The notes beneath the pieces are model-generated. The model worked only from the letters and a program-made list of their open reading frames with translations, ran no database searches and was not told where the DNA came from. Source: Melastoma dodecandrum (Eukaryota > Streptophyta > Magnoliopsida > Myrtales > Melastomataceae). From it: a DNA stretch of 64,000 bases. This document shows, in pieces, positions 30,626 to 41,500 of this stretch. Position numbers and translations under genes: made by a program. Where the stretch lies: positions 310,001 to 374,000 of the forward strand of contig JARUPY010000406.1 of assembly GCA_029817715.1 (NCBI GenBank), written 5' to 3'. Positions within the stretch are counted from its first letter, which is position 1, and each line of letters starts with the position of its first letter.

Positions 30626-33214
30626 TTGATGTATGTTCCTCTAACCGTGAATGAGCACAACAGTATGTTGGCAATGGTTGATACAGGGGCGACTCATAGC
30701 TTTGTAGCTGATCGTGTGGTGCAACGATTGGGACTGAGGATAGATGAGTAGTTGTGTCGGATCAAGGCTGTGAATTCGGAGAGTCAACCTATCAGTGGAA
30801 TGGCTAGAAAGGTTAAGATTACCCTTGGCTTATGGAATGGTACGGTTAACTTCATGGTTGTTCCGCTTGATGATTTTGATATAATTTTGGGAAACAACTT
30901 CTTTGTGGAGGCTTGTGTGGCAGTGACACCCCATTTGGGCGGGTTGTTTATTGGTGACTTTTATCAGCCGTGTTTTGTGAAAGGGCAGTATATTGAGAAG
31001 GAACGTAATGGCAGTGGTTCAGAACTTGTCTCGGTAATGAGTCTTGCGAAAAATAGGAAGAGAGGTATGGTGACTTTCCTTACGGCTATTTTTGATGTGG
31101 ATGAAAGTGAGTCCAGTGTAGTGCCTAAGGAGGTGTTACCAGTGTTGGTCAAATTTGAGGATATGACGCCGGCTGATCTTCCCAAAGGGCTGCCGCATCG
31201 GAGGGCGGTGGACCATCGTATAGACCTCCTTCCGGGGACAGTACTTCCTGCCAAGGCGCCTTATCGGATAGGCCCTAAGGAACTCGGTGAGTTGAGAAAA
31301 CAGTTGGGTGAATTGATTGATACAGGAAAGATTCAGCCCTCGAAAGCACCCTATGGAGCACCGGTTTTGTTTCAGACCAAGCAAGACGGCAGTTTACGGC
31401 TGTTCGTCGACTATCGTGGATTGAACAAGGTCACAGTGAAAAACAAGTACCCGGTGCCCCTTGTTGCTGATTTGTTCGATAGACCGTCAAAGGCCTCATA
31501 CTTTTCGAAGTTAGATCTGCGTTCCGAATATTGGCAGGTTCGCATTGCAGAGGGTGATGAGTCCAAAACCACTATGGTTACGAGATATGGGCTGTATGAG
31601 TTCCTTGTGATGCCATTTGGCTTGACAAATGCCCCGGCTACTTTTTGTAATCTAATGAATGATGTTTTCAATGAATATATAGACGAGTTTGTTGTGGTTT
31701 ACTTGGATGACATTATAGTATATTCGGAGACTTTGGAGGACCATCGAAGACACCTTCGGCTTGTGTTTGAGAAACTAAGGGAACACTCTCTATACGTGAA
31801 GAAAGAGAAGGGTGAGTTTTGCTCGAAGGAAATACGCTTCTTGGAACACGTGGTCGGACGTGGAAGGGTGAGAATGGATACGAGAAAAGTGCTAGCCATT
31901 CGGGATTGGCCTGCACCAAAGAAAGTTTCGGAGGTACGAAGTTTTCTTTGATTAGCAAATTATTATCGTAGATTTGTGAAGGGATACTCAAGGAGAGCTA
32001 TCCCATTAACGGATTTGTTGAGAAAGAATAGGGCCTGGTGTTGGGATGAGAAATGTCAGGTTGCATTCGATGATTTGAAAGAGGCGATTTCTTCCGAACC
32101 TGTCCTAAAGTTGCCTAAGTTTGATCAGCCGTTTGAAGTCCATACCGATGCCTCGGACCATGCGGTAGGTGGTGTGTTAGTGATGGACGGCCACCCGGTA
32201 GCTTTCGAAAGTTGGAAACTTAAGGAGGCAGAATAGAGATATTCTGCCCACGAGAAAGAGATGTTGGCCGTAGTACATTGCCTGAGAGTTTGGCGAATGT
32301 ATCTTTTGGGGAATTCGTTTGTGATTAAGACTGATAATATGGCTAACACTTTCTTTAAGACGCAGAAAAAACTTTCCGTGAGATAGGCGCGGTGGCAAGA
32401 GTTCCTGGCCGAGTATGACTTTGAGTGGGAACATAGGCCTGGACGACATAATTTGGTGGCAGACGCGTTGAGTCGGAAAACAGTGATGACAGTAGCTGTT
32501 ATCTCCACTTTCCAGTCGGACATCTTGGATAAGGTGTGTAACCTAGCAAAGGCTGACACTGCTTACATGAGATTAGTAGAACAGGTTAGGGAAGGTACGG
32601 TGCGGAGGTATTGGCTTGATGATGATCTGTTATACTGTGAGGGTAGTAGATTGTATGTTCCTATTGGTGGGGAACTAAGGCAGCAAATCTTGAGAGAATC
32701 GCATGACTCCCCCTGGGCTGGTCACCCGGGAAAGGAGTGGATGATAGCGTTGGTGAAAAGAACTTATGTCTGGCCGTGCATGGATGATGATTGTGACGCT
32801 TATGTGCGGATGTGCTTGATGTGTCAACAAGATAAACTAGATAGACAGAAGGAGGCGGGTTTGCTCCAACCGTTACCAATTACGAAGAAACCTTGGGTGT
32901 CAGTTTCAATGAATTTCGTTTTTGGATTTCCTAAGGTCAGAGACTTATCTTCAATATTGGTGATTGTTGATAGGTTCTCGAAGTATGCTGTGTTCATTGC
33001 AGCACCCCATACTTGTACCGCGGAGGTAACCGCGGAACTGTTTTATAAGAATGTAGTGAAGTACTTTGGTTGGCCGTCAGATATTGTGAGTGATAGGGAT
33101 TCACTGGTCGATTTTGGACGTCTCTTTAACTTAATGGGTACAGAGTTGGAACTTTTCGACGGCAAACCATCCATAGACCGATGGACAGACGGAGCGGGTG
33201 AATGCCTTACATAA
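30626..33214 (+). pseudogene. chromovirus pol: protease, RT, RNase H, integrase core
   Basis: In a second frame: protease DTGATHSF (about 30680), then after a TAG at 30749 the RT with LFVDYRGLNKVTVKNKYPVP, YFSKLDLRS, MPFGLTNAPATF and YLDDIIVYS. RNase H follows ([29 protein letters not shown]), then integrase with the zinc-binding segment and core (MNFVFGFPK, VIVDRFSKYAVF). Stops at 31949 (TGA), 32234 (TAG) and 32384 (TAG) interrupt it, and the frame is lost near 33160 in the integrase core. Each break falls inside a well-conserved block, so these are mutations and not ORF borders. Confidence 0.88.
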
Positions 33215-34019
33215 GGAATATCTGCGACACTATGTGACGGCAAGTTAGCGAAACTAGGTAGATTTACTTGATACTGGTCAGTTTTGTTATAATTTACACA
33301 GGTCGTCATTGATGGTATTTAGTCCCTTTGAACTTGCTGCGGGACATCAGCCCTTGTGTCCTCAAGATGTTACTCTACAACGATCGGGAGAACCTTGTCC
33401 GGCTGCTTACCGATTTGCTCGAGATAAACATGAAATGATTGCGGAGGCGCGAGATAGTATGACTAAGGCTGCTCGTCGAATGAAGAAGTACGCTGACCAA
33501 CGTCGGAGGGCAGTAGAGTTCAATGTTGGCGATATGGTGATGTTGAAATTGACGCCGCAGATCTGGAAGAAGATCAACAGCAAAACGGTTCATCGTGGTC
33601 TTATTCCGAGATATGATGGTCCGTTTGAAGTGTTGCAGCGTATTGGGCAGGTGGCCTATCGATTGAAATTGCCCGAGAGGATGAAGGTTCATCCTACTTT
33701 TCATGTGAGTTTCCTTAAGCCATTCCATGAGGATTCTAACCTGGAGGGGCGGATCCAAACCAAGCGAGCACCCCCAACGACAAGAGAACAGTACGATGTT
33801 CAGATTGAGCGGATACTTGATCATAGAGTCTTGGGGCAAAGTAAGAAGAATCGGCAGACTGAGTTCTTAATTCATTGGAAAGGCAGAGATATTGCAGATG
33901 TGACATGGGAAAAGGGAAACACTTTGTGGCAGTTTGAGCAAGAGGTGCGAGAGTACCTCGACAAGGTGTCGACGAAGGCGTCGACTTCCTCTGGTGGGGG
34001 AGGTCTGTTACATGCCTGA
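33165..34019 (+). pseudogene. chromovirus integrase C-terminus and chromodomain
   Basis: After the frame change near 33160 the integrase core continues (DGQTERVNALHKEYLRHYV) with TAG codons at 33174, 33246 and shortly after. It is then open from about 33258 to 34019. The GPY/F-type region (LIPRYDGPFEVLQRIGQVAYRL) and HPTFHVSFLKPF precede a chromodomain (IERILDHRV, FLIHWKGRDIADVTWE). Chromodomains of this type direct integration toward heterochromatin. The stop lies 14 bp inside the 3' LTR. Confidence 0.88.
33993..34003 (+). other. polypurine tract of the chromovirus
   Basis: GGTGGGGGAGG directly before the 3' LTR, in the position for plus-strand priming. Confidence 0.7.
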
Positions 34020-34472
34020 GGGCATGGGACGGTGAAGGACAGCTCGTGGAAGGCTCCACGAGCAAACGTTCGTGAAGGAGGCACGAGCAAACATGACTGG
34101 TCGCGAAGGGGTGTGTCCAAGAGGGGGCACGGCTGTACGAAGGATCATGTCTAGTGGGAAGTTGGGCGCCCTTCCGAAAAGGAGGGGATCCCAAGGGGTG
34201 ACTAAGGAGCAGTTGCGTTGGGTACCCCCTGAAGTCATATGCCCCTTCGTGAAATGTTGTAATATTTTGTATAAAGCCACGACCCCTATAAGAGAGCTTG
34301 TAAAGGGGCGTAGGCTCGTAACTTGTATTCGGGGATTCTTAGTGAAATACAAAGGGTGTCATTCACCTAAAACACTTGTAAGCTTCCGTTGTGCATAGGC
34401 TGGTCGTGCTCGAGGGCGAGGCACGATGCCCACAGGGTGATTTACTTGATAGCGGAAATTACCCTTGTGACA
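34006..34472 (+). repeat. 3' LTR of the chromovirus
   Basis: 467 bp, same ends as 29052-29517, followed by the TCGCC duplication. Confidence 0.92.
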
Positions 34473-34853
34473 TCGCCCTCCTCTGTGCCCCTCCCCCCTT
34501 CCCTTACTTTTCTTTTTTCTTTTTTTTTAAATCCCCTCCCTTCCTTTAACACGCTGCATCCGTCCCCTCCCCCTCCTCTATCCCCCTGCCCTAGCAAGTC
34601 TGCAGCTTGGTCTCCAAAGTTTTTTTTTTCACTCCATAAAGGAGTTCGCCTTACAAAGGCCGACTTTTTGTAGTATTTTTTTTTTAATTTTCAATGAAGT
34701 TGGCTTTATAAAGGCCTACTTCCTTCATAATTGAAGTCGGTCTTTATAAGGCCGATTTCACCACATTAGTTAAGGAATTTCGAAATTTAAAACCTTATTT
34801 GATGAAATAATTACGAGACTAACGTTATTTAGGAACAAAACTCCGTGATCAAG

Positions 34854-35683
34854 CGCGCGTACAATCCACGGAAACGGATGGTTCATAAATATCAGACATC
34901 CCCGCTCGTGTCCGGACTATCTGGCTTGATTGAGTTTCAGGAGCCGATGGGTGTCGGAGACATGACAGCGATGTCAAACTTCGCCTCGAACACCTCGGAC
35001 TCGTGATACAACAATTTAACCAGGTGAGCAAATAGGCCAAGTGTCCACATTGCAAATCATTTTTTTATACTATTTTTTGCTAATAAAAGAAGTGTGTCAT
35101 CTTATCTTATCAGTGTCCTTAAAGTGGGCCTATTCCTCCACTGGAGGCGACTGCTTGCTTCCGAGTAGTTCACCAAACAAAAGCACTTGGAGATCGCAGG
35201 TCGTCTATTCTTCCTTCCTATCTTCCCTTGTCCGAAACTCCCATCTGCCCTCTAATTGACTAAATCGTCCCTTCCCCCTGGGGCATCATCAGTCAGCCAT
35301 TATTCAAAACCATGTCTCGCTTAGGTCCCGATTCAATGCCATCTTAGCATAGAGCATGTCCTGATTTCTGTAGGCACGTAGAGAGTTTGGCAAAGCGAGA
35401 GAGGGTGCCTCGACACCAGCAGACTTGCCTCAGATTAAGAATCGGCATCATTTCGACCCCACATCTCCCATTAACTCCTAATAATCCAACATTTCTTATG
35501 GTCAATCTGCTGCGATGGTCTTTTATTTCAGATGAAAATACTTCACCAAACTAAGCCCCAACGCATCAAGGCCATTTTCGTAAATTCAGATCAAGTTCCC
35601 ACGTTTTATGTTAACAAGGCCGATGGGAGTTGAACATCCTTCCCTGTCGTCTCTGCTTTTGCTCCAGAAAAGGCACGAAGAAG
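34854..35683. other. intergenic region upstream of the Ole e 1-like gene
   Basis: No ORF with resemblance to a known family. It presumably holds the promoter and leader of the gene beginning at 35684. Confidence 0.4.
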
Positions 35684-36711
35684 ATGATCCGTTTTACCGG
35701 GAACGGCGGGCTCGTGATCACTCTCACCGTGTTCTTGCTTGTATATGCTCAAACATTCCCAGCCTCAGCGGCAGTCAAGAGGAATTTTTTCCGTGGTTTG
35801 AGCCGAGAAGAGATAGTAGAAATAGCTGGATATGGAGAGAAGCTATCAATGGTCCTTGTCACCGGTTCAGTCGTATGCGAGGGTTATCAGCGTGATCATA
35901 GCCTACTCCATGCACGGCCAGTTTCAGGTTTATATCTATGCCGTGATTGAATTTCTGGAAGAACATGATATGACCGTCGTATGTAGGGATCAAACGTTTT
36001 TCTTTTCCGGAACAGAGGGTTTCAGTTAAAAAAAATTTATAAACTTCAACCCGAGACGCATGAGGAAGTAAGGGAACTCTGGAATGAGATCATAGATCAC
36101 TCAGCTATTTCGCCGTGTCAAGTTCCATCCTATTTTTGTACTGAATGTATGAAGAGGATGATTTGATAAGGTGGAACAGAGAAACATTATTTGGTCACAT
36201 TGCTTCATCACGATTTCATTCTATTTCATTTGACCCCTTTATGATTCTTTAGACCTAAGTTAAGGTTGCATTTTGTGGATTTCTCCATCCTTAGTGATGC
36301 GCATATCTCCATTGGTGGATGGACGATGAATTATTTGAGGAAAATGTTTTGCCATCTGCCAGTGCTTTGTTGGCTGTGGAATGTTGCGGGGAGGGGAGGC
36401 ACGGAAGACCTGTTCAAACTCAGGGGATCACAGATGAAGACGGTGACTTCACGATTGATCTTCCTTCACAGATACATGCCATCATCGATTTACAAGGAAA
36501 GTGCTGTGTGCGACTGCTCCGAACGCCCCGGAGTTTGCCATGCCGACCTGCTAGTCTTAGAAAGCATGTACCCATTAGGCTTTCATCTGTTAGGGATGGA
36601 ACTCGATCATACGAAGCCGGAAAGATAAACCTTGTACATTCTTCATCTAGTTCTAGACCTGCAAAAGCACATGTTAAGCAGAGGAAAGGTGACATGATTG
36701 GCTCGAGGTAG
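35684..36711 (+). CDS. pollen Ole e 1 / extensin-like secreted protein (two exons, frame uncertain)
   Basis: An ATG at 35684 opens a clear signal peptide (LVITLTVFLLVYAQTFPASA), then KLSMVLVTGSVVCEG and ARPVSG, the start of the Ole e 1 fold. The second part (about 36363-36711) continues it with ALLAVECCGEGRHG, GITDEDGDFTIDLPS and CCVRLLRTP, with the cysteines and the G-x-T-D-x-x-G-x-F strand of the family. Members are secreted cell-wall proteins. The obvious donor (CAG/GTTTAT at 35927) and acceptor (CTGCCAG at 36362) would join the two parts one base out of frame. So there is a non-obvious splice site, a one-base indel in exon 1 after VVCEG, or an assembly error. Confidence 0.65.
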
Positions 36712-36953
36712 ATATACACATACCTTGAGAAGCTTGTAAATTATTCACCTTGCCATTGCATTTGCATATCACATTGGGAAATGGCTATCCTGGAGCTGTT
36801 CGATACAACTTGTTGGCATATTGCCCGTGCTCGAGCACTCATCATACACTCTAGCTCTTCATTTGTGTTTACCTCAGTTCCAGGAACAATGTAGTCTATG
36901 AAGCGAAGATCCTACAAAACCACGGTTCTACCTACTGGAAAAGGAATAATCAC

Positions 36954-39663
36954 CTAGGTAAAAACAGGGCACCCCTTGACCACAATGCCGGGCTCGGTCG
37001 GACACGTCGCCAGAGGACAGTGGTCCAACTCGGTCCCCCACCATGTCACCTTTATCTTCTGGTTTTGCAACGCGAAGAACAACAGAACCCCCATGAATGC
37101 CGTACCAGCATCCAAAGCAGCCGAGAGGACGTAGTTGTATTTCTGCCACCACCTCTTGTGGTAATTGAACACGAAGTAGTTGAAGACCATCCCCGTGATC
37201 AGCCAACTTGCAATGTTTGTGGGCGTCGCTGGAGGCATTCCTGCGAAGCCATAGAGTATGACAGGGATGTTGATGAGGGGGATCCATTTCTTGTCAGGGA
37301 AAACCTTGCTTAAGGCCCAGACGGGAACAGGCAACACAGCTCCAATCAGGAATAGCCAGACCAAGTTTCTGTACTGGCCTCCTGGCCCGAAGAGTCTGCG
37401 TGGCCCTATCAGCCCCCATATGACTGATGCGTCAAATGTGACCTGATACTTGGGACAAGTCCATGGACTATCGGGTCCGAGGACATCCAGGTCACATATG
37501 TTGTTTATGCCTTCCAGCATCCACCAAGCCACCGCAAGGTTCACCGTTGCAGAGACAACGGTCCCGACCAGCTGAAGAGCAGAGTACTTCTTAGACACAG
37601 AAAAACCAGCAAGTATGGAGCCCGGTGTCATGGGAAAGGATTTTTTTTTTTTCGTCATATACCTGAGCGACATACATGCAGCGAGGTGGGATCTTCATGT
37701 ACTGCCCGAGCTTGAGATCGGACAAGAACGAGAGGGCGTGGACAGAGCTGATACGGCCATACATTTTGAAGAGCAGATTTGCAATCGGCTTTCCTTGTAG
37801 GACGTACCCTATCATGAATTGGGCTATGATGTCATAACCCGGTTGCTGCGAGGCAATTATCAATAAAAGTGAGACGAGAGTGAGATTATCTTGCTTTGAG
37901 CAGTTCTATGAATCCACATGTTGGAGAATGCAATCAGAACCTGGTTAGTTGTTGCTTGAATGACACCGATCGGGAGGGTGACGAGCCAAGCGAGGCCGAA
38001 GGCGAAGAGCATCCCCCACCATGGCAACTGCACGTCGTCTTTCCATAAGAAAGACATCATCAGGGAAACCGCAATGCTTCCGACCAATAGTATCATGAAC
38101 CACCACTCTGGGACCGGCTTGTAACTCTTCATGAGCTTGGCATGGACGTCGAGCTTCATATTGCTCATCGCCGACCTGCTTTGCCTGAATATATCTCTTG
38201 ACAATCAAACACAGAGATGTAGTTAGTCTCATGGGATAAATCCTCCTTATCCAGAGATTGAACGCCGAGATCATATGACAGTTTCCTTACCTGCCATGGA
38301 ACAGCGCCACGTGAACGAGGATTGCTGTGAATCTGGCGAATCCAAAGGCAATCGATAGGACAAAAAGAGGGCTGACATAGAGCTTCCCATAGTCATCATA
38401 CGCCGCGACATTAAGTTCAAGCTGAGGGGTCAAAACATTCCAGTACTCGTACTTCTTGCCGTTGGACCTGAACAACTGGCTGGAGAAGATGGGGAATGTC
38501 CGAGCATCGAACGAATTGAACTTCCAGTAACATAAGGGGACTATCACATATATAAACAGGATGAAGCCAACCCCGATGTTCACTATCGAAGTCCAAGGTG
38601 TCACCAATGGGCTGCCGTGGTAGGCAGAGATCCCTGCCCAGTCAAAGCTGAACGCGCCAACCCCAAGCCCGTGGTAGGCCGATCCCACCTGCTGGGCGGT
38701 CACACTGTTTGGCCATAACCAGCAGACCCACGAGAAGAATGTTAAGACAGTGAAGAGGTAACCAGGCAGTGCATAATAAAGGAAGCTCGCGACCAGAGCA
38801 AGGACGAAGAACTTGATCCTCGTCATGCCGTTCGATTTCTCCTCCCTTTCATGGAGAGCCCTGTGACGCACACAGATTTCCAAAACTTAAACAACCCATT
38901 CAGGCAAACCTCTAAGTTTCTAGATTTTCGACTCAAGCTCTGATATGAAGTGAAGTAATGACGAATTGAAGTTACCGGAAAAGAGAAACTTGAGCGACAT
39001 TTGAAGGCCACCACATCTCGACGGGATCCACCAGGTACTTCCTAAACATTCCTGCCCATCCATAACCCAGTATCTGTTCGTCCGATTTCAAACATCATCA
39101 GATCATATGGACAATTAACGATATTCCGAAACCATAACAGATGCTATGGGGCTTACCTGCGTGGTGAGAACTATGAGCAATCCACAGAGGAAGCTAAGAT
39201 TCTGCTTGTAGAAGGCCTTCATGACAGTAATAGCCCCCGTGGAGAGCGCGTCCCCGCCGCTGCCTATCCCGACCCCGCAGTTTGCGAATATAGTGATAAT
39301 CACGTGCTCCTTGATGTTGAACGGCCCGGGATTGAAACTGAACTTGAAGCCCGCAACCTCGAACTCCCTCGTGGGCAGGATCCTCGCCAGGAACCTCCCG
39401 AGGGGGAGGGCGGCGATCTGCATGAGGACGGGGGAGATGACGAGGGGCTGCGTGCGGTAGGAGAAGAAAGTGTTGAGGAATATGAGGAGGACGCACGAGA
39501 GGAGGCCGAGGAACCACGCCCTGAAGGTCATCACGGGGAGGGTAGTGTCGTCGGTCTCCGGCACCACGAGGGCGACCTCCTCGACAGGGCATCGCTCGAA
39601 AGCGTCGGCACTGTCCCCGCTGTGGGGCTGCTTCTCGGCGTCCGAGAACTCCTCAGAAGCCAT
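36954..39663 (-). CDS. OPT: oligopeptide transporter, OPT family (OPT6-9-like clade)
   Basis: A plasma-membrane carrier of the OPT family, which moves small peptides, glutathione or metal chelates with protons. Six exons with GT-AG borders sum to 2232 bp, 743 residues, the usual family length: 39663-39157, 39073-38976, 38860-38291, 38196-37941, 37845-37663, 37571-36954. The family signatures are intact: [11 protein letters not shown] near residue 100, then [37 protein letters not shown], the KIPPR motif ([12 protein letters not shown]) and [23 protein letters not shown]. It ends KGCPVFT. Many hydrophobic segments fit 12-16 membrane passes. The wording around KIPPR and [17 protein letters not shown] is closest to what I remember of OPT7-type proteins. 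No defect was seen. Confidence 0.93.
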
Positions 39664-40299
39664 TGGCGGCGGGCGTAGCAGCAGTAGTCGCGAAGGCGCT
39701 CCTGCTACGCTACGCCTGAATGATTTGGTAAGGGAACAATCAGTCGGACGAGCGGAGGGGTCGGGATTATATGAAGGGAGGAAATCGTCGAGTGGGGGGC
39801 GGGGCCTGGACGCGCGCGTGAGAAGCGCCTGGTAGGAGGCCAGTGGCACGCTCCCTCCGCTAATAGGACAACGGAGCACGTGGTTTTCTTACACGTCAGC
39901 AGTTATTTACGGAAACATCGGAGAAGTTGCTACATTTACTTAAGTTACGTGGATGGGTTCTATTATCAAGAATGTTCGATTGTCCACGTAGGACTATTTA
40001 ACTGTGTTTAGTGGCAATCAAAATTTCTTTAAAAATTTTGAATTTTTGAGATATAAATTATTTAGATGCCTTTTTTTTTTTTTGCTACGGGGGGAGTCTT
40101 CATATTCCGGTACCATGACAAACGACGTTTCTATATGAAGCAAATAAACCAATTAATTATCGAGGCATAATCACCTAATTGATTGACATACTAACAAAGA
40201 AACAAGATATTATGAGTCACACCCCCTCGAGATGGCGTCATTGAAAAAAACAATACTACAAACACCCATCTTGAATAATAACCCAACCAAAACAAGCTT
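39664..40299. other. intergenic, OPT promoter side
   Basis: AT-rich with a T-run at 40070-40082. No ORF supported. Confidence 0.4.
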
Positions 40300-41500
40300 G
40301 ATATAGGTGCCTGGTGAATAAATCAACTAGTTGGTGAAGATCAATCCGCTCGTTGAGAGCATGATTTTTGCTCAAATAGTAGACTCGAAAAAAGATAATC
40401 GCCCTCAACAGCGGTGACAACCAAGGCTCTATACGCAGGTTCTGAAGAACTACGAGACGTTATGCTTTGTTTCTAAGATTTCCAACTTACGAGGGAATCT
40501 CCAATGAAAACACTAAAACCAATCAAGGATCTACTAGTTTATGGCCATCCAGCCCAATCGCTATCAAAGTATATCGGAAGAATAAGTCGACTAGTGGCTT
40601 GAGACAACACTCTTTGCCTTATTGTGCTCTTACGATATCACAAAAACATTAAAGCAGCATTCCAATGAGAAACAAGTGGTTTACTCATATGTTTAGCCAA
40701 TATAAGTACAACTTAAGTTAGATATGGCCTAGCAATGGACAAGTAGATAAAACGATCAACCAGTTTTCTATATGTTGAAACATCGACTAAAATACTGTAC
40801 TAACTTAAGACACAACAGTGAGATTAACTGTCAGTAACCCATATCTTCCAGCAATCCAAGATATACTGCCTTTTTTATTATCTGACTTATAGTGAATAAT
40901 TTTCTTTCTCAGAAAGTATTTGAGATTACCAAGATCCTGCACTTTAAAATGTTGTTTGAGGACATCATCGAGACACGTGATCATAACCAAACAAGAAGAA
41001 ATACGGTAATATCTTCAACATAAACAAATATAGTTATAAAACCAGCCCCTATTTTCATTGTAAAAGAAGAATAATCAACACGTGACTGAACAAAACCACT
41101 CTTTAACAGAACCTCCATGAATTTGAGATCCTATTTTCTCAATGTCCGCTTCAAACCATATAATGATCTTTTCAACAAACAAACATGCCTGATGTGTTCA
41201 CAAGTTGCTAAATGAAGACCCTGAGGTATTTCATGAAGACTTTCTCGCCAAAATCACCACTAATAAAAGCAATATTCATATTCAATTTTCTTAAATGTTA
41301 TCTCTTAATCGCAGAAAGAGAAAAAGAAAACTCTTACAGAAGTATGTATAGCCATCATCATGAAAATCGAATTCTAATATTTGGTTGTACCTTTGGCCGC
41401 CTATCCTCTACAATTCCGTCAGCTTTTGTTCTCACCATATAGACCCATGTTGACCTTATCGGTTTCCTTCCTTCGGGTAAATTCAAATCTTCTCAATGTG
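40300..41500 (-). pseudogene. Ty1/Copia RT-RNase H relic
   Basis: Minus-strand fragments with many stops include LDDVLKQHFKVQDLGNLKYFL (about 40905-40970), a hallmark of Copia RT. Going downward these are followed by RFIYLSIARP (about 40755), KPLVSHWNAAL (about 40660) and FDSDWAGW (about 40550), the RNase H side of the same polyprotein. The order agrees with one element on the minus strand. No LTRs were identified. Confidence 0.75.

Larger units (their letters stand above)
29052..34472 (+). mobile_element. complete but decayed chromovirus (Ty3/gypsy with chromodomain), 5.4 kb
   Basis: LTRs at 29052-29517 and 34006-34472 start TGTTACATG and end TGTGACA. The target duplication TCGCC lies at 29047-29051 and 34473-34477. 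The order is primer site, gag with zinc knuckle, protease, RT, RNase H, integrase, chromodomain, polypurine tract. The LTRs differ at roughly three dozen places by eye (about 92% identity), so the insertion is not recent. The internal region has many stop codons. The C-terminal chromodomain and RNase H wording (HRPGRHNLVADALSRK) suggest a chromovirus, perhaps of the Galadriel or Tekay group. Confidence 0.92.
28570..34843. mobile_element. Mutator-like non-autonomous TIR element, split by a chromovirus
   Basis: The left end begins GAGTTTTGTTCC at 28570 and the right end finishes GGAACAAAACTC at 34843. The outer 69 bp of each side pair as inverted repeats with about 59 matches by eye, and pairing continues inward to about 28719 and 34692. 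Flanks are CATGATCAAG (28560-28569) and CGTGATCAAG (34844-34853), nine of ten identical, a 9-10 bp duplication as in Mutator-like elements. The subterminal zones are full of AAGTCGGCCTTTGTAAGGCC palindromes, and pyrimidine-rich DNA fills the rest. Without the nested retrotransposon the element would be about 850 bp. It has no transposase. Confidence 0.8.

Noticed and set aside
36928..39678. Long plus-strand ORFs at 39221-39835 and 37020-37313
   Set aside because: Antisense shadows of OPT exons 1 and 6, which have clear family motifs and splice sites.
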